Shown: positions 54,310 to 62,985 of the stretch, piece by piece | How the letters are laid out: the number at the start of each line of letters is the position of its first letter | How positions within the stretch are numbered: the first letter of the stretch is position 1 | Assembly: GCF_900186965.1 (NCBI RefSeq) | Contig: NZ_LT906457.1 | Span: forward strand, 956,501 to 1,020,500 | DNA: 64,000 nt | Direction of reading: 5' to 3' | DNA from: Legionella spiritensis | Lineage (GTDB): Bacteria > Pseudomonadota > Gammaproteobacteria > Legionellales > Legionellaceae | Notes under the pieces: model-generated | What the model was told of the DNA's origin: nothing | The model's input: the letters and a program-made list of their open reading frames with translations, nothing else | The model's database searches: none | Position numbers and translations under genes: made by a program

Positions 54310-56306
54310 TGACAGACAATGACTCTTATATTGGTGCGGAAGAAAAGGTTGCCGAATTAACCCTGCGTTCGATCATCCTCGCTGTTCTTTTAACCGTTCT
54401 ACTGGCCGTGTCTAATGCTTATCTTGCACTAAAACTTGGTATTTTAACATCGGCCTCCATTCCCGCCGCCATTATTTCCATGGGCATTCTGAGAATGTTT
54501 AAGAACGCTACCATTCTGGAAAATAATGCTGTGCAAACCGCGGCATCGGCCGGTGAAGCGGTTGCCGGAGGAATCGTCTATACCATTCCCGCCCTCATTA
54601 TTATCCATTACTGGCATGGTTTTGATTATTTGACTAATTTCTTTATAGCTGCCTGTGGCGGCATCCTTGGTGTCCTGTTTTCAATACCGTTGCGGCGGGT
54701 ACTGGTTAATGATCGGTCTCTGAAATTTCCTGAGGGACGAGCTATTGCCGAGGTATTAAAGTCTTCCGCCGAGAAGGCCGGCATTAAAGATATTTTTATC
54801 GGCGGTGCCATTGGTGGATTCATTGAGTTGCTTCAGCTTGGTTTCAAGGTGATTGCGAGCAACTGGAATTTCTGGTTTACCGCGAAACGTTCCCTATTCA
54901 GTTTCGGAGCCGGATTTTCAGCGACAATGATAGGAGCCGGGTATCTGATTGGTCATGAAATGGCGATTAGTATTTTTCTTGGCGCCATTTTGTCCTGGTT
55001 GATTGCGTTACCTGTTCTTAGCCAGTTTTATCCTGACATAGTGATGAACTATCCGGCCAAAGAGGCTGCCGTGATGCTGTGGAACAATGAATTACGCTAT
55101 GTTGGTATAGGCGCTATGTTATTTGCCGGAACCTGGACGTTTCTGAAACTCATTAAACCACTGACAAAAAGTATACATATTTCCTTTCGTGCCTTTCTGG
55201 CTAAAAATCGCGATGAAGTATTACCACGTACGGATCGGGATATTCCCATGCCCTATATCCTGATTGGCGTTTTAATGATGGCCGCCGTGCTTTTTCTTTT
55301 TTTTCAGTTTATTTTTCCCTTACAGGAAGCCGGGTTGGATAGTGATTTTTCGCCAACCTTGATTTTTATTGCCGTTCTTTATGTCTTGTTTATAGGGTTT
55401 TTATTTTCCGTGATTACCGGGTATTTTTCAGGCATGGTCGGTGTGACCGCGAGTCCTGGCAGTTCTGTGGTGATTGCCGGCATGCTGTTTGCGGCGTGGT
55501 TACTGTTGACCTTGATCAATAAGACGTTGCCTTTGCCTCTGTCGGCAGTACAAATCCGCGCGGCCGAGGCCATCACTATTATTATCGGATCGGTCGTCAC
55601 CGGTATTGCCGCTATTGCCAATGACAATACGCAGGATTTGAAAGTAGGTCAGTTAGTCGGTGCGACACCCTGGCGGCAGCAATTAATGCTGCTGCTTGGG
55701 GTTGTCGTTTCTTCACTGGTAATACCGCCTGTGATGCAAATATTGTTTGACGTATACGGTATTGATGGGGTGATGCCGCATGAAGGCATGGATCCGAGCC
55801 AGGCTTTACCCGCACCAACGGCCGCTTTGATGGCGGCAATTACGGAAGCGGTATTTCGCAATACGCTGCCCTGGACGATGATGTTCATTGGGGCTATTGT
55901 CATCCTGGTTATCATCGTGGCTAACCGTCTCTTTAAGCTGGAACGTTTTATCCGGTTATCCATTTTGGGTGTGGCTATAGGGATGTATTTGCCTGTCGCG
56001 TCCTCTTTCCCCTTGTTTATCGGGGGGATCATCGCATACTGCATAAACCGCAGATTGCGTAATAAAAATTTTACGGAGGAAGAGGGAAAAGAGCGCAAGC
56101 AAACAGGCGTTTTAATAGCTTGTGGGCTGGTTGCCGGCTCCGCTCTTCTTGATGTGTTGCTGGCCATACCTTTTTCGCTTCTGCGCTCACCCGACGCCTT
56201 GAAGCTGGTTGGTCATGGCTGGCATACTTACAGTGTTGTTCTAGGCGTTATTTCAACCCTGTTGCTGGCCGGTTGGATAGACAGGCGGGTTTGCGGAAAA
56301 CGATAG
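54309..56306 (+). CDS. OPT-family oligopeptide transporter
   Basis: A 665-residue inner-membrane protein with about 14-16 membrane segments. The N-terminal segment ELTLRSIILAVLLTVLLAVSNAYLALKLG, ENNAVQTAASAGEAVAGGIVYTIPALI, and EAAVMLWNNELRYVGIGAMLF are characteristic of bacterial OPT proteins related to the oligopeptide/metal-chelate family. It imports peptides or similar compounds, in keeping with amino acid catabolism nearby. Start overlaps the stop of the preceding gene. Confidence 0.9.
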   Translation: MTDNDSYIGAEEKVAELTLRSIILAVLLTVLLAVSNAYLALKLGILTSASIPAAIISMGILRMFKNATILENNAVQTAASAGEAVAGGIVYTIPALIIIHYWHGFDYLTNFFIAACGGILGVLFSIPLRRVLVNDRSLKFPEGRAIAEVLKSSAEKAGIKDIFIGGAIGGFIELLQLGFKVIASNWNFWFTAKRSLFSFGAGFSATMIGAGYLIGHEMAISIFLGAILSWLIALPVLSQFYPDIVMNYPAKEAAVMLWNNELRYVGIGAMLFAGTWTFLKLIKPLTKSIHISFRAFLAKNRDEVLPRTDRDIPMPYILIGVLMMAAVLFLFFQFIFPLQEAGLDSDFSPTLIFIAVLYVLFIGFLFSVITGYFSGMVGVTASPGSSVVIAGMLFAAWLLLTLINKTLPLPLSAVQIRAAEAITIIIGSVVTGIAAIANDNTQDLKVGQLVGATPWRQQLMLLLGVVVSSLVIPPVMQILFDVYGIDGVMPHEGMDPSQALPAPTAALMAAITEAVFRNTLPWTMMFIGAIVILVIIVANRLFKLERFIRLSILGVAIGMYLPVASSFPLFIGGIIAYCINRRLRNKNFTEEEGKERKQTGVLIACGLVAGSALLDVLLAIPFSLLRSPDALKLVGHGWHTYSVVLGVISTLLLAGWIDRRVCGKR

Positions 56307-56389
56307 CCCCGGACTCATGTGTGCAGGGATTTCCGTGTACGGCACATTAAGGTGTCAGAAGATCAAATGATTTACAGGATGAGGTACCA

Positions 56390-56632
56390 GACTCCGCAAA
56401 CAATTTTTTTCCGAGCGAAAACGAAGCGACTATTGTTCTACCATAAATAATGGTTTCCTGTAGCCCGTCATGAAGGCAAAGCCGTAATGCGGGATAATGT
56501 TCACCCGGGTATTCATTTGTTCTCCTGGCACAGGAATGGAACATGAAACCCGCAATACGGCCGAAGGCCTCCTTACGGGCTACTTTTGCTTTTGCAAAAA
56601 AATATGCAAAGAAAATTTTGGTTCACGGAGCC
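56390..56632 (+). mobile_element. Inverted-repeat element, copy D
   Basis: A 243-base copy, the longest here, with a degenerate left end GACTCCGCAAAC and an intact right end GGTTCACGGAGCC. Core palindrome as in copies B, C and E, with extra bases in the loop. It is separated from copy E by a single TA. The gene-free stretch 56307-56846 is made up of copies D and E plus about 80 bases after the OPT stop in which I see nothing. Confidence 0.8.
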
Positions 56633-56634
56633 TA

Positions 56635-56847
56635 GGCTCCGTGAACCAATTTTTTCCGATCGAAAACAAGGCAACCATTGTTGCGCAACAACTAATAATG
56701 TCTTGTAGCCCGTCATGAAGGCGAAGCCGTAATGCGGGAAAACGTTCATAAGTGGCACATCAAACCCGCAATACGGCCGAAGGCCTCCTTACGGGCTACT
56801 GTTTTTTCGCAAAAAATGGTGCGAAGAAAATTTTTGTTCACGGAGCC
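56635..56847 (+). mobile_element. Inverted-repeat element, copy E
   Basis: A 213-base copy, almost identical to copy B, with intact ends GGCTCCGTGAACC and GTTCACGGAGCC and TA on both sides (56633-56634, 56848-56849). It is in direct tandem with copy D; the junction forms a perfect 28-base palindrome at 56620-56647. The right TA plus its last base reads, on the minus strand, as the TAG stop of valS. Confidence 0.85.
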
Positions 56848-59612
56848 TAGAGCGTCTCTATTGTTTTTTTATGATGCAGCAGCTTGTCTCTGGCAAGCTG
56901 GGCCTGAGCCAGTTTTTCCTTTTCCCTGGCAATAATCTCAGCGGGCGCTTTGTCAGCGAAATTGGGATTATTGAGCTTGCCCTGGGCATGAGTAATGTCC
57001 TTTTCCAGCTTCATAATTTCTTTTTCCAGACGGGTTAGTTCCGCCGTTTTGTCAATAAGTCCGGACATGGGGATCAGAAGTTCAAGCTCGCCTACCACCG
57101 CAGAGGCGGAGACCGGTACCGGTTCATTTTCTTCAAGAAAATGGACCAGCGTCAGTTTGCTGAGCGACATGAGGGTAAAATTATATTTTTCCATACGTTG
57201 CCGGCAAAGTTCATCCGCATTTTTTATATGAAGTGGTATCAGTTTGGCGGGTGAAATAGACATTTCACTGCGAATGGTACGAATGGACTGGATCACTTCC
57301 TTAAGCCATGATAATTCGTTTTCGAGTTCATCGTCGATGTAACTTTCCGTCACTTGCGGGTAATCGCTTACCATGATGCTTTCACCGTTCTGGCTGGTAA
57401 GTTTGCTGGTTCGCTGCCAGATAGCTTCGGTAATAAACGGCATGATGGGATGCAGGAGCTTTAATATTTGATCGAGCACATGAATCAATGTGCGTCTGGT
57501 GCCGCGTTTCATGGCGGACAGGGTATGTTCCGCGTAAAGGATCGGCTTGGATAATTCCAGGTACCAGTCGCAATACTCGTGCCAGACAAAATCATAGAGC
57601 GTATTGGCCAGCAAATCAAAGCGATACGTTTCATAATACTGATGGGTTTGAGCGATGGTGCGTTGCAGGCGAGACAATATCCATCGATCTGCCGGGCTGT
57701 ATTGAAATGCACCGTCACCGAAATCAATTTGCTCTTCATCGGTGTTTAACAGGACATAGCGGGCGGCATTCCATAATTTGTTACAAAAATTGCGATATCC
57801 TTCAACTCGCCCGATATCGAAGCGAACATTACGTCCGGTGGAGGCAAGCGAGCAGAAAGTGAATCGTAACGCGTCCGTGCCGTAGGCCGATATCCCTTCG
57901 GGAAACTCCTTGCGGGTCGTTTTCTCAATTTTATTACCCAGAGACGTAAGCATCATATTGGATGTGCGCTTGGCAACCAGGCTGTCAATATCAATGCCGT
58001 CGATAATATCGATAGGATCAAGAACATTGCCCTTTGATTTGGACATTTTTTTACCTTCATGATCTCTGATCAGGCCGGTGATAAGGACATCACGGAAAGG
58101 GATTTTTCCGGTGAATTTCAATCCCATCATGATCATGCGGGCTACCCAGAAGAAAATAATATCAAAACCGGTCACCAATACAGAGGTTGGATAAAATTGT
58201 TCAAATTCCGGTGTTCGTTCCGGCCAGCCCAAGGTGGAGAAAGGCCACAAGGCGGATGAAAACCATGTATCCAGAACATCCTCGTCCTGCTTGAGAAGAA
58301 CAGATTCATCCAGTTTATATTTGAAACGCACATCGTTTTCACTGTATCCGACGTAGATGTGTCCCTGACTGTCGTACCAGGCGGGAATTCGATGCCCCCA
58401 CCATAACTGGCGGCTGATGCACCAGTCTTCGATATTTTCCATCCATTGAAAATACGTTTTGCTCCAGTTTTCCGGGACGAAACGTATATCCCCTCGTTTG
58501 ACGGCTTCAATGGCCGGTTCCGCCAGTGGTTTTGTTTTCACATACCATTGATCGGTTAACAGAGGTTCAATGACCACGCCTGATTTTTCACCACGAGGTA
58601 CTTTTAATTTATGGGGTTCGGTTTTAACCAGAAAACCGGCTGTCGTCAGATGCTGGATGATTTTTTCACGTGCGACAAAACGATCCATGCCTTGATAGGG
58701 CAGAGGGGCGTTTTTATTAATGGTTGCCTTTTTGGTAAAAATACTAATGAGTGGCAAGTCGTGTCGTTTGCCGACCTCATGATCATTAAAATCGTGAGCA
58801 GGTGTTATTTTGACGCATCCGCTGCCAAATTCCTGTTCGACATACTCGTCCGCGATAATCGGGATCACCCGATCACAAAGAGGCAGGTGGACCCGCCGTC
58901 CAATAAGATGGCGGTAACGCTCATCCCTGGGATTCACCGCAACTGCCGCATCACCCAGTAAGGTTTCCGGTCGGGTGGTTGCGACGACCAGGGATTCTTC
59001 ACTTCCTTCCACTGGATAGCGAATATGCCATAAATAACCGTCTTCCTCTTCGGAAAGCACCTCCAGATCCGAAACCGCCGTTCCCAATTTGGGATCCCAG
59101 TTGACCAGACGGGTTCCACGGTAGATTAGCCCCTCGTCATAGAGTTGTACAAAAACCTTTTGTACGGCGGCTGAGAGCCCTTCGTCCATGGTAAACCGTT
59201 CACGCGACCAATCAACGGATGAGCCGATACGCCTCATTTGCCGGGTAATTTGATTGCCGGATTCCTCTTTCCATTGCCAGACACGTTTGAGAAAATCTTC
59301 CCGAGTCATGTCCTTGCGCGATATTCCCTCATTTTCAAGCTGGCGTTCAACGATGAGTTGTGTTGATATTCCGGCATGATCCGTACCCGGTTGCCAGAGT
59401 GTTTTGGCTCCCATCATCCGGTGATAACGAATCAGGGTGTCCATGATCGTGTGCTGGAAACCATGTCCCATATGCAGGCTGCCTGTCACATTGGGTGGCG
59501 GCAGCATAATGCAGTAACTTTTTCCTTCACCATGAGGTTTGAAAAAATGGCGGGTTTCCCATTTTTCATAACAAGTTTGTTCAATGGCTTGTGGAGAATA
59601 AGTCTTATCCAT
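56847..59612 (-). CDS. valS: Valyl-tRNA synthetase
   Basis: Charges tRNA-Val and edits Thr. The 921-residue class I enzyme has the HIGH-type [14 protein letters not shown], the editing domain with [22 protein letters not shown] in [10 protein letters not shown], and the C-terminal coiled-coil arm [23 protein letters not shown]. Length fits the family. Its TAG stop is made from TA plus the first base of repeat copy E. A 12-bp inverted repeat covers its start codon. Confidence 0.97.
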   Translation of the reverse strand: MDKTYSPQAIEQTCYEKWETRHFFKPHGEGKSYCIMLPPPNVTGSLHMGHGFQHTIMDTLIRYHRMMGAKTLWQPGTDHAGISTQLIVERQLENEGISRKDMTREDFLKRVWQWKEESGNQITRQMRRIGSSVDWSRERFTMDEGLSAAVQKVFVQLYDEGLIYRGTRLVNWDPKLGTAVSDLEVLSEEEDGYLWHIRYPVEGSEESLVVATTRPETLLGDAAVAVNPRDERYRHLIGRRVHLPLCDRVIPIIADEYVEQEFGSGCVKITPAHDFNDHEVGKRHDLPLISIFTKKATINKNAPLPYQGMDRFVAREKIIQHLTTAGFLVKTEPHKLKVPRGEKSGVVIEPLLTDQWYVKTKPLAEPAIEAVKRGDIRFVPENWSKTYFQWMENIEDWCISRQLWWGHRIPAWYDSQGHIYVGYSENDVRFKYKLDESVLLKQDEDVLDTWFSSALWPFSTLGWPERTPEFEQFYPTSVLVTGFDIIFFWVARMIMMGLKFTGKIPFRDVLITGLIRDHEGKKMSKSKGNVLDPIDIIDGIDIDSLVAKRTSNMMLTSLGNKIEKTTRKEFPEGISAYGTDALRFTFCSLASTGRNVRFDIGRVEGYRNFCNKLWNAARYVLLNTDEEQIDFGDGAFQYSPADRWILSRLQRTIAQTHQYYETYRFDLLANTLYDFVWHEYCDWYLELSKPILYAEHTLSAMKRGTRRTLIHVLDQILKLLHPIMPFITEAIWQRTSKLTSQNGESIMVSDYPQVTESYIDDELENELSWLKEVIQSIRTIRSEMSISPAKLIPLHIKNADELCRQRMEKYNFTLMSLSKLTLVHFLEENEPVPVSASAVVGELELLIPMSGLIDKTAELTRLEKEIMKLEKDITHAQGKLNNPNFADKAPAEIIAREKEKLAQAQLARDKLLHHKKTIETL

Positions 59613-59650
59613 GGTTTTACCTGTACTTAAAAAACCATGGATTTTAACAT
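59607..59650 (-). promoter_or_regulatory. valS leader: start-codon hairpin and mini-ORF
   Basis: On the minus strand, 12-base perfect arms ATCCATGGTTTT (59642-59631) and AAAACCATGGAT (59618-59607) surround a 12-base loop that contains the AGG ribosome site; the valS ATG (59612) is inside the 3' arm. A short frame MLKSMVF opens at 59650 behind AAGGA and stops at 59627 inside the loop. The arrangement suggests translation of valS is coupled to ribosome passage or folding of the leader. Confidence 0.55.
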
Positions 59651-59714
59651 AGTCCTTACGGAAATGGATGGGATAATTGCAAGGAACCTGATGCGGGATG
59701 CGATTTTAGCCGAT

Positions 59715-62700
59715 TCAGATATCCTTGTTGTTGCGGGTTTTCTCGCGGTGATCCCCTGCGATATAGCTGTACATGGTAGGGACGACAAATAATGTGAATA
59801 ACGTTCCGACAAGTAAACCCGTTGAGATCACAAGACCGATATCAAAACGGCTGACGGCCCCTGCGCCGCTCGCAATCAATAATGGAAACACGCCAAAGAC
59901 CATCGCGGCGGTAGTCATAAGAATCGGACGCAGGCGAATGCCGGCCGCTTCTTCCACAGCGGCTCTTCGATCCAGGTTTTTTTCACGTTGCAGTTGATTG
60001 GCGAAATCGACGATGAGAATACCGTGTTTGCTGATTAAACCTATCAGGGTAATTAATCCCACCTGGGTATAAATGTTGATGGATGCCGCTCCGAGGTTGA
60101 GTGGAATCAACGCGCCGCAAATCGACATGGGAACGCTGATCAATACAATAAGGGGGTCTTTGAAGCTTTCATACTGGGCGGACAGTACCAGAAAAATGAC
60201 GATAATAGCCAGGAAAAAAGCGAAGATAAGGGCGGTTCCTTCCTGAACATACTGTCTGGACTGCCCGCCGTAGTCGTAAGTAAACCCTTTGGGGAGCAGT
60301 GTGTTTGCCTGTTCCTGCAGATAGGCAATGCCTTGCCCCAACGTTGTGCCTGGCATCATCACGCCCTGGATCGTTGCCGAGTTAAGTTGCTGGAAATGGG
60401 ATATGGCATTAGGTTGTGTCTTTTCTTTAGGTGTAACTACGGTGGATAGCGGTACCATAGTGCCGTTGGCCGTCTTGACATAAATCTGGCCTAATTGCCG
60501 GGGATTGAGACGAAACCGTCTTTCCAGTTGTGGAATGACCTGGTAACTCCGCCCCTGCAGGTTGAAATAATTCACATAATTACCGGACAGGGCGCTGGTT
60601 AAACTGCTGCCTATGGCCTGCATGTCCAGACCAAGATCGGATGCTTTGGAGCGATTGATTTGAAACTCGACTTCCGGTTGATTGAATTTCAAGCTGTTAT
60701 CAAGAAAAATAAATAATCCGCTTTTTCGTGCCTCATCGATTAACTTGTTGGAGACTTCAAACAGGGTTTGAAAATCATTGGTTGTTTTGATAACAAATTG
60801 AATCGGTGTTCCGCTTCCTCCACCCGGCAGGGGGGGCGGTATGACCGCGAAGGCTTTCAGTCCCGTGACGGCGTCGAGTTTTTTCTGCAGAGGCTCTTTC
60901 AGCTGAAACTGGTTTTCACGTTGATCCCATGGTTTAAGAACCATACCTGAAACGGGGCTTTTGGAGTTAATGCTGAAATAATATTGGGTTTCGGGAAAGC
61001 TTTGATAGATTTTGTTAAATTCATTGGTAAAGGTTTCCACATAATTCACCGTGGCATATTGCGGCGCGGTCGCCACGACAAAAAAGAAACCCTGATCCTC
61101 TTCCGGAGCCGTTTCCGTTTTTGTTGTGCTGTAAAGATAGGGCAGCATCAACAAAACAGCTGCGGCAAAAACCAGCATGATTGCTCTGGTGTTGAGCAGT
61201 TGATGCAAGAGACGTTGATAGAAAATTTTCAAGCGGTTAAATTTCTCATCGAGAAATCGCACAAACTTGCTGCTGCCGGCTTCCGAGATCAGGATTTTGG
61301 AGCACATCATAGGTGACAGGGTCAGGGCGATGATGCCGGAAATGATGACGGCGGAGGCCAGAGTAAAAGCGAATTCCTTGAATAGCGCGCCGGTAAGACC
61401 GCCCATAAATCCAATGGGCGCATAAACTGCGGCCAGGGTAATGGTCATGGCGATGACAGGCAGCGCGATTTCCCTGGCACCGGTAATGGCGGCTTCAAAA
61501 GGTGTTTTGCCTTCCTCCAGATGACGGTGCACGTTTTCAACAACGACAATGGCATCATCCACAACCAGTCCGATTGCCAGTACAAAGGCGAGCAAGGTCA
61601 GCAGATTAATGGAATATCCTAAAAACAGCATGAATGTACACACCCCAATAAGTGAGAGAGGGATGGTGACGACGGGGATAAGAACGGAGCGAATGGAGCC
61701 CAGAAAAAGGAAAATCACGATAATTACAATGGCCGCGGCTTCCACTATGGTTTGAATCACTTCATGAATGGACGCTCGAATAAAATCCGTTGCGTCATAG
61801 ACGATGGTTCCCGTCAGGCTGGGTGGGAACTCCCTCGTGACCGAGGGCATCATTTTACGTACATTACTGATGACGGTAAGCGGGTTGGCGGTTGGAGTGG
61901 GGGTTATCGCGAGAAATACCGCTTTTTTACCGTTAAACGTGACGGACGTATTATAATCCTGCGAGCCCAGAATAACCTTGCCGATATCGCGCAGGCGGAT
62001 AATGGAATTATTTGAGCTTCGGACAATCAGCTGGCCAAACTCCTCGGCGTTATTCAAGTCGGTTTTGGCAGTCATGTTAATGGCTACGTATTCCCCTTTC
62101 GTACTTCCGGCCGCGGTCAGGAAGTTGTTTTTGGCGAGTACGGCAGAGACATCGGCGGGCGAAACTTTCAGAGCCGCCATTTTAATGGGGTCCAGAAATA
62201 TTCGCATCGAATAGGTCGCTCCGCCGAGAATTTCCGCTTTTGAGACGCCGTCTACGGTTTCCAGTTGAGGTTGTACGACACGCACGGCGTAATCCGTGAT
62301 CTGCTGGGGCGTCATTTTTGTACTGTCAAGGCTGATGTACATTAACGGGGTAGACGTGTCCGAGCTTTTTACAATAACGGGTTGCTGGGCTTCGGGTGGG
62401 AGCTGGTTCAGGGTCTGTTGCACTTTACTCATGACATCGGTAAAAGCGGTTTGCGGATTAAAATTCAGCTTGATGTTCAATGTTATCGTACTGACGCTTT
62501 GAGTACTTGACGAGGTCATATAGTCAATGCCTTCGGCACTCGCTACAGCCGATTCCAGCGGTGTGGTAATAAAACCGGCGATCAGATTGGCGTCGGCACC
62601 GGGATAGCTGGTGGTAATCGTAATCACGGTATTATCCATGCGTGGAAATTGCCGAATTTGCATGGTGGTCAGGGAATTGAGACCAAAAAGCAAAATCAAC

Positions 62701-62756
62701 AGACTTACTACCGTCGCAAGTACAGGGCGTTTAATGAAAATGTCTGTAAATTTCAT
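59715..62756 (-). CDS. RND-family multidrug efflux permease (HAE-1 type)
   Basis: A 1013-residue inner-membrane proton antiporter of the AcrB class with 12 membrane segments and two large periplasmic loops. The N terminus MKFTDIFIKRPVLATVVSLLILLFG and the proton-relay motif GLVVDDAIVVVENVHRHLEEG are typical of HAE-1 pumps, as is RPILMTTAAMVFGVFPL. It works with the adaptor encoded just upstream and an outer-membrane channel, perhaps the TolC at 41-42.4 kb. Slightly shorter than AcrB (1049). Confidence 0.93.
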   Translation of the reverse strand: MKFTDIFIKRPVLATVVSLLILLFGLNSLTTMQIRQFPRMDNTVITITTSYPGADANLIAGFITTPLESAVASAEGIDYMTSSSTQSVSTITLNIKLNFNPQTAFTDVMSKVQQTLNQLPPEAQQPVIVKSSDTSTPLMYISLDSTKMTPQQITDYAVRVVQPQLETVDGVSKAEILGGATYSMRIFLDPIKMAALKVSPADVSAVLAKNNFLTAAGSTKGEYVAINMTAKTDLNNAEEFGQLIVRSSNNSIIRLRDIGKVILGSQDYNTSVTFNGKKAVFLAITPTPTANPLTVISNVRKMMPSVTREFPPSLTGTIVYDATDFIRASIHEVIQTIVEAAAIVIIVIFLFLGSIRSVLIPVVTIPLSLIGVCTFMLFLGYSINLLTLLAFVLAIGLVVDDAIVVVENVHRHLEEGKTPFEAAITGAREIALPVIAMTITLAAVYAPIGFMGGLTGALFKEFAFTLASAVIISGIIALTLSPMMCSKILISEAGSSKFVRFLDEKFNRLKIFYQRLLHQLLNTRAIMLVFAAAVLLMLPYLYSTTKTETAPEEDQGFFFVVATAPQYATVNYVETFTNEFNKIYQSFPETQYYFSINSKSPVSGMVLKPWDQRENQFQLKEPLQKKLDAVTGLKAFAVIPPPLPGGGSGTPIQFVIKTTNDFQTLFEVSNKLIDEARKSGLFIFLDNSLKFNQPEVEFQINRSKASDLGLDMQAIGSSLTSALSGNYVNYFNLQGRSYQVIPQLERRFRLNPRQLGQIYVKTANGTMVPLSTVVTPKEKTQPNAISHFQQLNSATIQGVMMPGTTLGQGIAYLQEQANTLLPKGFTYDYGGQSRQYVQEGTALIFAFFLAIIVIFLVLSAQYESFKDPLIVLISVPMSICGALIPLNLGAASINIYTQVGLITLIGLISKHGILIVDFANQLQREKNLDRRAAVEEAAGIRLRPILMTTAAMVFGVFPLLIASGAGAVSRFDIGLVISTGLLVGTLFTLFVVPTMYSYIAGDHREKTRNNKDI

Positions 62757-62793
62757 GGGTATTCCTGATAACTTTTTTCTTTAATGGCAGCTA

Positions 62794-62953
62794 GGCTCCG
62801 TGAACAAAAATTTTCACAGCTGCAAATGAGGCTAATTGGCGCCATTATGTCTTTGAATTCGTTAAATAGAGCCCGCTATTCGCCTCATTCAAAGACATAA
62901 TGGCACTCAATTATCCACATTTTCGCTTTGCGAAAAAATTTGTTCACAGAACC
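62794..62953. mobile_element. Inverted-repeat element F: same termini, different core
   Basis: A 160-base element with TA on both sides (62792-62793, 62954-62955) and termini GGCTCCGTGAACAAAAATTT and AAATTTGTTCACAGAACC, like copies A-E. The interior is unrelated: an 18-base perfect inverted repeat (62841-62858 with 62887-62904) around an inner stem AATAG/CTATT, and outer arms AATGAGGC/GCCTCATT. It sits between the adaptor and permease genes of the RND pump. It carries no ORF. Confidence 0.75.
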
Positions 62954-62985
62954 TAGGGTTCGTTCAAGCCATTACCATCATTACG

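Noticed and set aside
56620-56647. Phage or plasmid attachment site
   Set aside because: The 28-base palindrome is fully explained by two element termini meeting at one TA; no integrase gene is near.
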